In this document: positions 1 to 9,096 of the stretch, one piece after another
Position numbering within the stretch: position 1 is the stretch's first letter
How the letters are laid out: the number at the start of each line of letters is the position of its first letter
Assembly (NCBI RefSeq): GCF_002964605.1
Contig: NZ_PQDH01000007.1
Span: forward strand, 124,001-188,000
Source of the DNA: Vallitalea okinawensis
Lineage (GTDB): Bacteria > Bacillota > Clostridia > Lachnospirales > PQDH01
Length of the DNA: 64,000 nucleotides
Reading direction: 5' to 3'
The notes under the pieces: model-generated
The model's input: only the letters and a program-made list of their open reading frames with translations
Database searches by the model: none
Told to the model about the DNA's origin: nothing
Translations under genes and position numbers: made by a program

Positions 1-1853
1 TATCCTGGACTGATCACAGCACGATTAACTAAAACCTTCATCCAATCACCTGGTAATAACTCTGAAATTCCAACCTGTTGATCTGCTTTAAAAACAGGTG
101 TATCAGAAGGTACATCCAGAATAACACGTGTATTATCCTCTAGTAAAAGATGCACTTGGGTTCCAAGAGCACCTTTAGGTACGATGAACTCTACTTTACC
201 GTAATACATGCTGTAATTAGCTCTAGCAAATAAATGAGATACCTTCCCTTCCTCATCTAGTCTCATTGTTACTGTATCACCAGTTTCTACATCACTGATG
301 TCTGCATCTAAAGGATCAAATCCAAAGTATGGAAAGACCTGATCATAATAGCCAACTTCGTCTTCGTCTTCATAATACTGCTGTTTTTCAACAACAATAC
401 TATTCTTATAATAATTTTTAGTGACTTCATTGCCTTTCTCATCCACAACCGTAATATATCCTAGATTTGAATTAACATCTATTACCACACCTGTCAACTC
501 TTCATATAAAGCTTCCTGTCCAACATACGTAATGGCAATAACAATACCATTAGCAATGGTTAACTCCACTTTATTCTCTATTGGCGCTTGATTAAGAGGA
601 ATATCTTCACCATCAACATGGATAAAGTCAGTCCCATAAAGGGCACTTGCTAATTTTAACTTAAATTTCCCTCCATTAGCATCTTCAATAACAATATAAC
701 CTGTTGCAATATCACTTAATGGTTGAAGTATACCTTCAACAGTTTGCTCTTTAACTTTCCCTAAGTCATTGATATAGAGCATTTCACTTGCATCTTGATC
801 AATCAAATATTCGATAACATCGTCTGCAAGAAGGCTTTCTAAGCCGGCAACTTGCTCCTCTCGATAAACAACCACATCTCTAATGACTTTTTGACCTATA
901 TTGTCTTGTTCATTGCTATATGTAACTTCTTCTATAGTACCTTCTTCAGTAAGAATGCGATACTTCTTTGAATAAATGATCTTTGTCCCCTCAAACTCTG
1001 TTAAATCTTGTATATCTACTATAATCCCGGTTTTCTTAATGATGTTCTGTGTATTATAATAAACTTCATCCATGTTTTTAAGAGTCTGAGCCATTTCCGC
1101 TCTTGTAATAGTACCTTGAGGTCTAAACGTGCCATTTGGAAATCCAGACATGATATTATTGACAAGTATTGCTTCTACATTAGCAATCTGATCTGGACTA
1201 ATATCTTGCCAATCATTAAAGTCATAAACCCTTTGCTGTCCACTGATTGGTAATAAAGCTGTGGGATCAATACTATTAATACCTTCAACAACCCACTCAG
1301 CTACTTGCTCTCTTGTAGCCTGTCCAGAACGAATAAAGTTAATCTCTGGATCTAATACATCCTGCTCAACGGATAATGCATCTTGTAATTCATTAGCATT
1401 GATTAACCCTATTTGATTAGCTACAACGAGATATCCTCTAGACCAAAGATCCAATATCTCTTGAGGTGTATCTTGTTGATTGGCTATATTAATTGCCTCT
1501 TGCTGTGCATTAGCTTCTAAACCTAAGGCACGAAGAATAAAGGCTAAAGCTTCTTCATTGGTTACATTACGTTCAGGCTCAAAGAGATATCTTCCACCAA
1601 AATTGAAGCCTTTTATAATATCTAGAGCTCCTAATCGTGTTATGGCCTCTTTGGCCCAATGTGAATCACTCACATCATCAAATTGTAGATTACGTATCAT
1701 GTCAGGTGCCTCTGTTCGACCTATGTAACTTGTCGTTATTTGTGTTTCAATGGGGTCGTCACTTGTATACAAATAGGATATAGCACTGACATTTAAGAAT
1801 GAGAAATTGAATAATAATGTAAAACTAAGTAGCAAGGCTATATATTTCCTCAT
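1..1853 (-). CDS. SLH-domain secreted surface protein (3' end beyond the window)
   Basis: Open frame of 617 codons from an ATG at 1851-1853, preceded by a GGAGG site, running off the left edge, so the C-terminus is missing. The first 24 or so residues (MRKYIALLLSFTLLFNF...VSA) are a signal peptide. About residues 57-110 form a first S-layer homology (SLH) repeat (FDDVSDSHWAKEAITRLGAL). A weaker second and a clear third repeat follow, the third with GFPNGTFRPQGTITRAEMAQ. SLH repeats normally anchor proteins to pyruvylated cell-wall polymer. The remaining part is acidic beta-rich sequence with repeated short domains of unknown role. Probably a cell-surface or S-layer-associated protein. Its substrate or partner cannot be told from this fragment. 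Confidence 0.85.
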   Translation of the reverse strand, partial: MRKYIALLLSFTLLFNFSFLNVSAISYLYTSDDPIETQITTSYIGRTEAPDMIRNLQFDDVSDSHWAKEAITRLGALDIIKGFNFGGRYLFEPERNVTNEEALAFILRALGLEANAQQEAINIANQQDTPQEILDLWSRGYLVVANQIGLINANELQDALSVEQDVLDPEINFIRSGQATREQVAEWVVEGINSIDPTALLPISGQQRVYDFNDWQDISPDQIANVEAILVNNIMSGFPNGTFRPQGTITRAEMAQTLKNMDEVYYNTQNIIKKTGIIVDIQDLTEFEGTKIIYSKKYRILTEEGTIEEVTYSNEQDNIGQKVIRDVVVYREEQVAGLESLLADDVIEYLIDQDASEMLYINDLGKVKEQTVEGILQPLSDIATGYIVIEDANGGKFKLKLASALYGTDFIHVDGEDIPLNQAPIENKVELTIANGIVIAITYVGQEALYEELTGVVIDVNSNLGYITVVDEKGNEVTKNYYKNSIVVEKQQYYEDEDEVGYYDQVFPYFGFDPLDADISDVETGDTVTMRLDEEGKVSHLFARANYSMYYGKVEFIVPKGALGTQVHLLLEDNTRVILDVPSDTPVFKADQQVGISELLPGDWMKVLVNRAVISPG

Positions 1854-1888
1854 AAAATATCCTCCAAATACTTTAGAATCTAGAAGTA

Positions 1889-1897
1889 ATTATACCA
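1889..1897 (-). promoter_or_regulatory. Extended -10 promoter of the SLH gene
   Basis: On the minus strand TGG-TATAAT lies about 36 bases upstream of the ATG at 1853. TG-N-TATAAT is an extended -10 element, which can work without a good -35, and no good -35 is seen. Sequence match only. Confidence 0.4.
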
Positions 1898-2069
1898 TAA
1901 TTTTCATAACAATAAAATGATTAACCTGCAAAAAGTACTTACTTAACCTGACTACTTCTGCTCTTCTAATCATAAAATATTCTACTTCATATGCTTTCAC
2001 TGCATTAATTTTATCGGCATTCTTTTCAATAACCTAACCTCTGTTACAAAGCTTTAATATTTCAGTCTT

Positions 2070-2102
2070 AAAAACCGTGGATTATTCCACGGTTCATTTT
2101 TA
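2070..2102 (-). terminator. Intrinsic terminator after galU
   Basis: Read on the minus strand just after the galU stop: arms ACCGTGGA (2074-2082 region) and TCCACGGT, loop of about 4, then TTTTTAAG. It closes the ddl-ywiB-galU unit. Confidence 0.8.
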
Positions 2103-2108
2103 TATTAT

Positions 2109-2975
2109 TTAATTGTTGACGATTTCCTTAAGATACTGTTCAAAATCATCTCTTAAATCGTCACGCATTAGAGCAAATTCAACAGTTGCTTTTAGAAAAC
2201 CTAATTTATTACCCACATCGTAACGTTTGCCCACAAAATCATAAGCATACATATCTTCATCCATAGCTAATCGACGTAATGAGTCAGTTAATTGAATTTC
2301 ACCACCAGCGCCAGTCTCTTGATTTTCAAGATAATCAAATATAGCTGGTGTAATGATATAACGTCCTAAAATGGCCACATCCGATGGCGCTTCAGATTGT
2401 TTAGGCTTCTCTACCATATCTTTTACATAATACATCCTATCAGCTTTTGACTCACCTGATACAATACCATACTTACTAACATCCTCTTTTGGTACTCTTT
2501 GTACACCTAAAATTGTCGTTTGATATTGCTCATAAACTTCCATCATCTGTTCTAAACAAGGCTTTTCAGAATGTATGATATCATCCCCTAATAAAACTGC
2601 AAAGGGTTCATTACCAATGAAGTTTTTAGCAGTCAAAATTGCTTGTCCTAGACCCTTAGGCTCTTTTTGACGTATATAATGGATATTGGCTATTTCTGAA
2701 ACATCACGGGCGATCTTTAGCAACTCATCTTTCCCGCCTTTTTCTAATAAATACTCGAGTTCTAGCGACTTATCAAAATGATCTTCAATGGATCGCTTGT
2801 TTCTTCCTGTAACGATAATTATATCTTCAATTCCTGAGGCTACCGCTTCTTCAACTATATATTGAATCGTTGGTTTATCAACGATGGGTAACATCTCTTT
2901 TGGTTGTGACTTAGTTGCTGGTAAAAATCGTGTCCCCAGACCAGCAGCTGGTATAATTGCCTTACGTATTCTCAT
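2109..2975 (-). CDS. galU: UTP--glucose-1-phosphate uridylyltransferase
   Basis: 288 residues, the usual GalU length. It makes UDP-glucose from UTP and glucose-1-phosphate, the precursor for cell-wall and exported glycans. The N-terminal nucleotide-binding motif [19 protein letters not shown] starts near residue 10, followed by LLGDD (near residue 130) and VEKPK, all typical of the family. The start ATG follows GGAGGAG by about 8 bases. It is the last gene of a minus-strand set, 20 bases after the DUF1934 gene, and is followed by a terminator. The product could feed the phosphosugar mutase pathway at 18.7-20.4 kb (inference). GalU-type nucleotidyltransferases can resemble other sugar-nucleotide enzymes, but the motifs fit GalU closely. 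Confidence 0.95.
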   Translation of the reverse strand: MRIRKAIIPAAGLGTRFLPATKSQPKEMLPIVDKPTIQYIVEEAVASGIEDIIIVTGRNKRSIEDHFDKSLELEYLLEKGGKDELLKIARDVSEIANIHYIRQKEPKGLGQAILTAKNFIGNEPFAVLLGDDIIHSEKPCLEQMMEVYEQYQTTILGVQRVPKEDVSKYGIVSGESKADRMYYVKDMVEKPKQSEAPSDVAILGRYIITPAIFDYLENQETGAGGEIQLTDSLRRLAMDEDMYAYDFVGKRYDVGNKLGFLKATVEFALMRDDLRDDFEQYLKEIVNN

Positions 2976-2995
2976 AGAACCGACTCCTCCACTGA

Positions 2996-3442
2996 TTATG
3001 ATAATTTAAAATTACTAAAATCATTTTGTATTTTTATGCAGATATCATTAACACCTACTGGACTATTATTAACTTCTAATAGGTAATTAATTTTGATTTC
3101 TCCTTGGTTATCATCAAAATCAATATCCATGCTTCTTGTGGTAATTCCCAATTCAAAATTCCCAAACATGGTATTATAATGGCTCACATGCTTTTTACCA
3201 ACTTCAAATAGCATATTGGTACTGTTTTCGCCAATTCGAGATAACGTTACTCTGTTGTTATCAATCTTAACAGTAGACATTATATCTTTTTCTGTTTCCA
3301 TTTCAGTTTCTTTATAAGTAATATATTTTTTCATACCTTTTTCATAGTATTTACCTTTTGTAATCACTTCAATTTCCTCTTTATCTTTTGATACAAGATC
3401 ACTTTGAACACCAATTACTGAAACTAAAACGTCCTTTTCCAT
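2996..3442 (-). CDS. DUF1934 (YwiB-like) beta-barrel protein
   Basis: 148 residues, soluble, no signal peptide. The pattern ([20 protein letters not shown] ... [17 protein letters not shown] ... [17 protein letters not shown]) matches the DUF1934 family (YwiB of Bacillus), small calycin-like barrels of unknown biochemical role. In Firmicutes these genes often sit beside translation or cell-wall genes. Here it lies between ddl (44 bases upstream) and galU (20 bases downstream), so it is probably co-transcribed with envelope precursor genes. No catalytic residues can be pointed out. Confidence 0.8.
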   Translation of the reverse strand: MEKDVLVSVIGVQSDLVSKDKEEIEVITKGKYYEKGMKKYITYKETEMETEKDIMSTVKIDNNRVTLSRIGENSTNMLFEVGKKHVSHYNTMFGNFELGITTRSMDIDFDDNQGEIKINYLLEVNNSPVGVNDICIKIQNDFSNFKLS

Positions 3443-3485
3443 ATAATCACCTCTTCTGTCGTGGGTTTACGTATTATTTATGATT

Positions 3486-4538
3486 TTACTCGAGGGCTAG
3501 CTCAAGTAACTGATCAACAAGTTCTTCTAGTTGAAGTCCTTTTTCTGCCCAAAGCATTGGAAACATTGAAATGGACGTAAATCCAGGTAATGTATTAATC
3601 TCATTAAACACAACTTCACCGGAATTTTTCTCTACAAAGAAATCAACTCTTGCAAATCCCTTTCCATCGAGTGCCTCAAAAATTCTTGCAGCATAACGAC
3701 GAATTCTTAAACTTACCTCTTCTGGCAGGTCAGCATTTAGAACTGTTTTTGATTCTGCATTATTATATTTAGCATCAAAATCATAGAATTCTGCTGCTGG
3801 TAAAATTTCTCCAACACCTGATGATTGGATATTTTCATTACCTAATACAGCACATTCAACTTCTCGTCCGTCTATAAACTCTTCAACGAGAATTTTACGA
3901 TCGTGTTTTGCTGCTTCCTTCAATCCTACAATTAACTCTTTACGGTCATGCGCTTTAGAAACGCCGACAGATGATCCCGCATTGGATGGTTTAATAAAAA
4001 CTGGATAATCAAATGTCTTTTCTACATTTTCTATAACACCATCTATGGTTTCTAAATTTCTACGAAACACACCTACAAACTTTGCTTGACGTATGCCTAA
4101 AGTATCGACAACTATCTTCGTATAAAATTTATCCATCGATACTGCTGAAGATAATACGCCACAGCCTACGTAAGGAATTTTAGCCAATTCAAAAAGTCCT
4201 TGAACTGTTCCATCTTCACCGTAAAGACCATGTAAAGCTGGGAAAATCACATGGACCTTAACTTTTCTCATCCTGTCTTCTTCAAAGATCAGTAGTGATT
4301 GATCAGAGGCATCAGGACTGATTAAGGCTTTTTTTCCTGATTCTTTCCACTCATCTGTAGCTATCTTCTCAATAGCAGCATCATAATACAACCATCTTCC
4401 CTCTTGCGTGATTCCTACAGGATAGATGTTATATTTATCTTGATTAATACCTTTTATAATCGTTGTAGCAGAAACAAGGGATACACTGTGTTCTGATGAT
4501 TGTCCCCCGAACAGTACAATAACATTCTTTTTATTCAT
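3486..4538 (-). CDS. ddl: D-alanine--D-alanine ligase
   Basis: 350 residues, normal for Ddl. ATP-grasp enzyme that joins two D-alanines for the peptidoglycan stem peptide, in the cytosol. Visible landmarks are GGQSSEHSVSL near the N-terminus (D-Ala binding Glu/His), HGLYGEDGT, IKPSNAGSSVGVSKA (ATP-binding loop), ARVDFF and NEINTLPGFTSISMFP at the C-terminus, which carries the Mg-binding Glu/Asn. A GAGG site lies about 10 bases before the ATG. It is the first gene of the ddl-ywiB-galU set. The VanG-type D-Ala-D-Ser variants are a possible alternative, but nothing else of a van cluster is nearby. Confidence 0.95.
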   Translation of the reverse strand: MNKKNVIVLFGGQSSEHSVSLVSATTIIKGINQDKYNIYPVGITQEGRWLYYDAAIEKIATDEWKESGKKALISPDASDQSLLIFEEDRMRKVKVHVIFPALHGLYGEDGTVQGLFELAKIPYVGCGVLSSAVSMDKFYTKIVVDTLGIRQAKFVGVFRRNLETIDGVIENVEKTFDYPVFIKPSNAGSSVGVSKAHDRKELIVGLKEAAKHDRKILVEEFIDGREVECAVLGNENIQSSGVGEILPAAEFYDFDAKYNNAESKTVLNADLPEEVSLRIRRYAARIFEALDGKGFARVDFFVEKNSGEVVFNEINTLPGFTSISMFPMLWAEKGLQLEELVDQLLELALE

Positions 4539-4720
4539 TCTACTTCAACCTCACTTCAAGTCAAAACTTAATATTACTATATTATTATATTAGTGAACTC
4601 ATTCAAAATTGTGCATTAAAATAATTAGTCCTACCAATTTATTCACTATAATGATACACGATTCATTTTGATAAATCAAATCCAAATGCGAATAACTTAT
4701 TAGATTACAATATAGAAGTA

Positions 4721-4752
4721 AAAAAGATCTGCCATTAAGTATAGCAGATCTA
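4721..4752 (-). terminator. Intrinsic terminator after the thioesterase gene
   Basis: Minus-strand hairpin with arms AGATCTGC (4744-4751) and GCAGATCT (4725-4732) followed by TTTTT. It lies about 20 bases after the stop of the acyl-ACP thioesterase gene. Confidence 0.8.
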
Positions 4753-4772
4753 TAGGTCTAATCATTATTTAC

Positions 4773-5504
4773 TTATATCTGTTCCCAAGTCATAATTGCC
4801 TGGAATGCCTTTTGACCTAAAGTCTTATTGTGCCCATCGATATACCATTGATCGTTTTCTAATGCTTGCTTATATATCTCAATAGCATCTCCCATACCAC
4901 ATTCACATAAGAAATTGACTTGGATATGAGTCATTCTATGGGTATTATGAAAGGTTTGATCAAATGTATTCTGTACCCATCGTATGTAGTTCACATTATT
5001 GACATGTTTATTAATATCGCAATCTGAATAGCCAACTATATGCTCATAATCTAAGATCCTGTTTACCGGCTCTTGAATTTTATCAGGCATTGTATTAATG
5101 GCATATTCTTCAACTTGATCATAAAGATCTTTGGGTGGTCTACTCGGTCTTTTCTTATTAATATCCATTAGAATCCATGCTGAAGTAGCTTTACATATTA
5201 TATTCCCATGATCATCCCTCAAAATATAGTCTCTCATTGCAAAGAGTTTATTGATACTTTTGGGCCAAGTTGTAACTGTCACTTTTCCTCCATAAGTTGG
5301 CAGACTCATAATTTCTACATCAATTCTAGATAAAACCCAGTACAACCCCTTTTTTGCTAAATCATCAAATCCAAACCCTAAATTATTAGCATGAAGTGTA
5401 GCCGATTGCTGCATATAATCAAAAATAGAGCTTATAAATAGTTGATTATTGAAATCAACTTCATAGCTGCGTATATTAAAAATCTCCTCATGTTTTGTAT
5501 GCAT
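4773..5504 (-). CDS. Acyl-ACP thioesterase
   Basis: 243 residues from the ATG at 5504, which has GGGAG at 9 bases. An upstream in-frame extension to 5588 lacks a ribosome site and is not adopted. The sequence shows the double hotdog fold of bacterial FatA/FatB-like enzymes: NIRSYEVDFNNQLFISSIFDYMQQSA at the start of domain 1, then TWPKSINKLFAMRDY, and the second hotdog with the catalytic-region motif DCDINKHVNNVNYIRW (Asp, Asn, His near residues 168-177). It releases fatty acids from acyl carrier protein and so sets chain length or free fatty acid output. It stands alone, with terminator 4721-4752 downstream and a dispersed repeat upstream. Confidence 0.88.
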   Translation of the reverse strand: MHTKHEEIFNIRSYEVDFNNQLFISSIFDYMQQSATLHANNLGFGFDDLAKKGLYWVLSRIDVEIMSLPTYGGKVTVTTWPKSINKLFAMRDYILRDDHGNIICKATSAWILMDINKKRPSRPPKDLYDQVEEYAINTMPDKIQEPVNRILDYEHIVGYSDCDINKHVNNVNYIRWVQNTFDQTFHNTHRMTHIQVNFLCECGMGDAIEIYKQALENDQWYIDGHNKTLGQKAFQAIMTWEQI

Positions 5505-5660
5505 TCTTTTCATCTCCCAGCAAAAATGACCGTAGTTCATTTTTATACTTATCTCTACTATTATATACCAATTAATGGTTTTTATCAACCATTCTCCAAC
5601 GCCTTCCCTCGTTTTAAATTAAACAGCCTCCAAGGTTAATTCATTCCACACTATGTAACC

Positions 5661-5770
5661 GAAAGCATGTAAGGGGTCCAATGGAGCAGCGAACCATGGA
5701 CGGTGAGCCCGGCTGTCAAAGACATGGACGTCTTCCCAGCCGGCGTAATAGGACCCCTTTCATGCTTGAC
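5661..5770 (+). repeat. Dispersed structured element, copy 1 (R1)
   Basis: About 110 bases in the gap between spoIIR and the thioesterase gene. Outer arms 5663-5679 and 5751-5767 pair with one mismatch. Inside are a middle stem CCGGCTG (5709-5715) with CAGCCGG (5737-5743), a terminal hairpin AAGAC-ATGGAC-GTCTT (5719-5734), and a second small hairpin with the same loop ATGGAC at 5694-5703 (CC...GG). It aligns with copies at 6740, 28560 and 45120. The orientation given is that in which both hairpin loops read AYGGAY. The flanking genes are on the opposite strand. No strong promoter is seen beside it. Confidence 0.85.
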
Positions 5771-5885
5771 TCTTTGAAAACTAAATCTATAGAATATAAC
5801 TCATTTTTCTTCTACAAAATCCCAGCTTTACTACACTAAAAAAAAGCAATACACAGGGTATCACTTTTTATTCATCTTATAGCTT

Positions 5886-6566
5886 TTACTCTTGTTCTCT
5901 ACTTTGCCACCATTCAACAATCTTAAATTTTACTTTAACATCTAATTCAGATTCATCCTTCATGGCTAATACCATCTCATATTCATCTTCAGTGAGAATA
6001 GTTTCAAGCTCTTCTTTTGCTTCATCGGGTACTATACCATGGGTTACATCAACAAAACAGAGAGGTGGAAACATGACACACCACCAATTTTTGCCTTTTG
6101 CTTCACCAATTTGGATGCGTAAGGCTTCATATTCCCCTGCCGGTAAAACAACATCCCCATATTTTTTAGTAGGAAAATTGGCTTGTCCCAATGATACCTT
6201 TACATCATAAGTTCTATTCCATTCATGAATAACATCTCTTGCAATTGCCTCAATTTCTTCTCTATTCTCTTCAATTAGCTCTCTGGACTCATCAATACTA
6301 CTTGAATCCTTTAATAGAGGAGTCATTGTATCTAGCACTGTATCACGTACTGCAAGCTTTAATAATTGATCATCTTCAGTATCACTGTTAGCAATTACAT
6401 GAAAGCGAATAAAGTTCTTAGCTAGTTCTTCACCTGTATCCATGGCATAATCCTTGGTATAAGCAGTAATAGAGAAAGAAATAATTACTCCCAAAACTAT
6501 TGCTATGTATATCATTTTACGATCTTTCTTCCAAAAGTCATTGACTCTTACTAATATGTTCCTCAT
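5886..6566 (-). CDS. spoIIR: Stage II sporulation protein R
   Basis: 226 residues from the ATG at 6566, placed 7-8 bases after GGAGGAG. The upstream in-frame ATG at 6584 overlaps that site and is less likely. An N-terminal membrane or signal segment (about residues 17-36) is followed by the SpoIIR domain: NFIRFHVIANSDTEDDQ, LKLAVRDTVL, YGDVVLPAGEYEALRIQIGE and GKNWWCVMFPPLCFVDVT. SpoIIR is made in the forespore under sigma F, crosses to the intermembrane space and triggers SpoIIGA to process pro-sigma E. The gene lies alone between two copies of the dispersed repeat, R2 upstream and R1 downstream in the direction of transcription. Confidence 0.93.
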   Translation of the reverse strand: MRNILVRVNDFWKKDRKMIYIAIVLGVIISFSITAYTKDYAMDTGEELAKNFIRFHVIANSDTEDDQLLKLAVRDTVLDTMTPLLKDSSSIDESRELIEENREEIEAIARDVIHEWNRTYDVKVSLGQANFPTKKYGDVVLPAGEYEALRIQIGEAKGKNWWCVMFPPLCFVDVTHGIVPDEAKEELETILTEDEYEMVLAMKDESELDVKVKFKIVEWWQSREQE

Positions 6567-6739
6567 GCTAACTTCTCCTCCCATTAATCATGCTAACAAA
6601 TATCAATATGTAAATTATTCTTTTAGTTAAACAACAATCTTATTATTTTAATTATGTCCACCCTACAGCTAAATTATACCTACATATTTAGTCTTAAGAC
6701 CATTTAACACTACTATACACTCTTCAGTTAATCCATACA

Positions 6740-6850
6740 GAAAGCACGTAAGGGGTTCTATGAAGCAGTGAGCCACGGATGGCGAACCCTGCTATTAAGA
6801 CACGGACGTCTTCCTAGCAGGCGCTATAGAACCCCTTACGTGCTTGACTC
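6740..6850 (+). repeat. Dispersed structured element, copy 2 (R2)
   Basis: Outer stem 6742-6760 with 6827-6845 is a perfect 19-base pairing. Several pairs differ from R1 on both sides (GCACG/CGTGC for GCATG/CATGC, GGTTC/GAACC for GGTCC/GGACC). The middle stem CCTGCTA (6788-6794) with TAGCAGG (6815-6821) is again compensated. Terminal hairpin AAGAC-ACGGAC-GTCTT (6797-6812). Small hairpin CC-ACGGAT-GG (6773-6782). It lies between gerKC and spoIIR. Confidence 0.85.
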
Positions 6851-6871
6851 TTAAAGATGTACTATATTTAA

Positions 6872-8002
6872 CTACTTAATCTCCCCAAAACGTCTTACCT
6901 TCACTTCTACATTAACCTCAATATCAGAAGCACTAAAATATTCATCCCAATTATCCTTAGTCTGTAGATATAGATCTTTATCTTTTACCTTTAAGGTCTC
7001 ATTAAGTCTTAATAAATCTGCCTTAAACTCATTTTTCATCCGTCTAACAACTGCTTCTATCTCATTCTCCATTTCTTGTGCTAGGGAATTTTCCATTAAT
7101 GTAATATATTCTTCATCCGTTAATAAATCCTCTTCATAGAAGATGAACTCTGTAACTTCACCTTCTGTAAAAATATCAATGGTAATAAAGAGATGATTAT
7201 CTTTCAAATCAAAATATACTTTTTCTTCTGAATTAGTAAACACAAAAGGAATAGCAGTACCCATAAATTCAAAATTAACCTGGGTATCTTTTGTCCCTTC
7301 TCTCACCCATGCTATACTTCTAACTTCGCTTTCATTAAGCCATCCTTTGAACTCAAATTCTTTCATAACTGCTGAACCACCTAGCATCACTTCATTGTCT
7401 TCACCAGTTACTTCTGGAATAATAAATGTACCATTGTACTCTAATGCTTCTTTCAACATTTCCCCAAGAAACATTTTATTGAAAACACTTACATATTGAC
7501 TGTTATTCTTATAGATACCACCAATATATCCACCAACAACTTGTGATCCTTCAGGTTTTATATTTAAAATCTCATTAGCAGTGCTCCGAGATACAACGAC
7601 AGGTAGGTTTCTAGAATAGGAGGGATTCCTTTCGAAATGATCAAAAACTTCTTTAACTTTAGTAGGGTCCGAAAGTAAATCAATGCCAAAAACAATCACC
7701 TCTAAATTCTCTGTATTGATTTGTTTATTAACACGGGTGCTCATCTTCTTAAAAGCCCCCAAAATAGACTGATCTGTTACATCTTTTACAAATGCAGGTT
7801 CCCCACCTGAACTTTGTCCAGTAATGACAGGCAAGTTAGGAATTGCTAAAGACATCATAAACTCATTACTATTTTCCTTAAGATCAATCCCCATCCCCAA
7901 GACAAAGGCTCTATCATTGATCTCTACCTTATCCCAACATCCTGTCAATACCATTAAACACATAACAATAATAAAAACATAGCTAATCCGTTTTCTTTTC
8001 AT
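6872..8002 (-). CDS. gerKC: Spore germination lipoprotein, Ger(x)C family
   Basis: 376 residues from the ATG at 8002, with AGGTGA 8-9 bases upstream. A GTG at 8014 is in frame but lies inside that site. A lipoprotein signal with lipobox LTGC (Cys about residue 22) is followed by WDKVEINDRAFVLGMGIDLKE, the hallmark start of the mature GerAC/GerKC subunit. It would sit on the outer face of the spore inner membrane as the C subunit of a germinant receptor. It overlaps the gerKB gene by 20 bases, so translation is probably coupled. The germinant cannot be read from the sequence. Confidence 0.92.
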   Translation of the reverse strand: MKRKRISYVFIIVMCLMVLTGCWDKVEINDRAFVLGMGIDLKENSNEFMMSLAIPNLPVITGQSSGGEPAFVKDVTDQSILGAFKKMSTRVNKQINTENLEVIVFGIDLLSDPTKVKEVFDHFERNPSYSRNLPVVVSRSTANEILNIKPEGSQVVGGYIGGIYKNNSQYVSVFNKMFLGEMLKEALEYNGTFIIPEVTGEDNEVMLGGSAVMKEFEFKGWLNESEVRSIAWVREGTKDTQVNFEFMGTAIPFVFTNSEEKVYFDLKDNHLFITIDIFTEGEVTEFIFYEEDLLTDEEYITLMENSLAQEMENEIEAVVRRMKNEFKADLLRLNETLKVKDKDLYLQTKDNWDEYFSASDIEVNVEVKVRRFGEIK

Positions 8003-9095
8003 CTTTTGCGTCACCTAACTTTTTAAATTTTGCTATAACTAATAATATTAAAGGCACTACAAGGCTAAATGATAACCCACCATAAAGCAGGTAAGTATTC
8101 ATCCAGTTGTAGGTTTGTATGATATTATCAGGAATCAGTGCTAGTATATAGAATACTGGCACTAGAGGCAAAACAATATAATCACGGTATTTTAGACCTA
8201 AAATATCTTGAATAAGGAAGGAACTAAAGAAAACAATACCATTAAAATAAACAAATGCTGTAAACATCCAGAATGTCATCATAAGGGCATCCTGTCTATC
8301 AACAAAAATTTGAGGTAAATTAATGACTTTCATCATGGGGATAACCGGCCAAATATGATTGGCTGTCTCCCGTACACCAAATGTCCCTATGGTTACAAAG
8401 TAGATGACCAGATGCATTGCGGTGACGATACCAATGCTTTTTAAGCTAGCTTTGGTGATCTTCTGTGGTTCTGTTAAAAAAGCTGCAGCAATCAGTATTA
8501 ATTCAATAGAAATGAATCTTAGTGATACTGCATAGCTGCCATTAATAATTTCCTTATATTCTGCTACAAAGAAAGGGGCCAGATTGGTAAGTTCAACACT
8601 GAACAACCCAAATCCAAAAACAATGACGATAGGAATGAAGGCCATGTATATGAGCAGTTCTCCTACTCTAGCCCGCACCTCATAACCCTTTCTGGCAAGG
8701 TATACTGCTACTAATAGTATGAGTAGTAAGACGACCTCTATGGGTGTCCTATTCAATAGCATCTGATTGGTTAGTTCTCCAAATATCCTTAATTCAAAAG
8801 AACCGATGATCAGTAATTTTATTAAAAATAAAACACTTAATAAGATTGCAAAGAATTTATTTGTAATCTCTTCTGTATACTCTGTGAATGTTTTATGAGG
8901 AAACATTCGAGTTAATTTTGTAATTACCCAACCATAGATCATAGCCAGCAAGCCTGCTATAATAATAAGAATCCATCCATCCTGTTCTCCATATTCAACA
9001 GCTATTCTTGGAGTAACTAAGCTGGCAGCACCGAACATATCTAAAATGAGTAAAATCATAATTTGTTTAATTGAAATTTTCTGGTTGGAGATCAT
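7983..9095 (-). CDS. gerKB: Spore germination permease-like protein, GerKB/GerAB family
   Basis: 370 residues from the ATG at 9095, 5 bases after AGGTGA. The alternative ATG at 9113 would overlap gerKA and lacks a site. About ten hydrophobic segments are visible, starting with IMILLILDMFGAASLVTPR, the family's first helix with its broken helix for ligand binding. B subunits belong to the APC amino-acid transporter superfamily and hold the germinant. It is the middle gene of an A-B-C operon: one base after the gerKA stop, and overlapping gerKC. Confidence 0.92.
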   Translation of the reverse strand: MISNQKISIKQIMILLILDMFGAASLVTPRIAVEYGEQDGWILIIIAGLLAMIYGWVITKLTRMFPHKTFTEYTEEITNKFFAILLSVLFLIKLLIIGSFELRIFGELTNQMLLNRTPIEVVLLLILLVAVYLARKGYEVRARVGELLIYMAFIPIVIVFGFGLFSVELTNLAPFFVAEYKEIINGSYAVSLRFISIELILIAAAFLTEPQKITKASLKSIGIVTAMHLVIYFVTIGTFGVRETANHIWPVIPMMKVINLPQIFVDRQDALMMTFWMFTAFVYFNGIVFFSSFLIQDILGLKYRDYIVLPLVPVFYILALIPDNIIQTYNWMNTYLLYGGLSFSLVVPLILLVIAKFKKLGDAKDEKKTD

Positions 9096-9096
9096 A

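Noticed and set aside
5661-5770. Reading R1 as a riboswitch
   Set aside because: No match to the cores of known c-di-GMP, purine, cobalamin or T-box classes, and copies stand at unrelated genes on the opposite strand.
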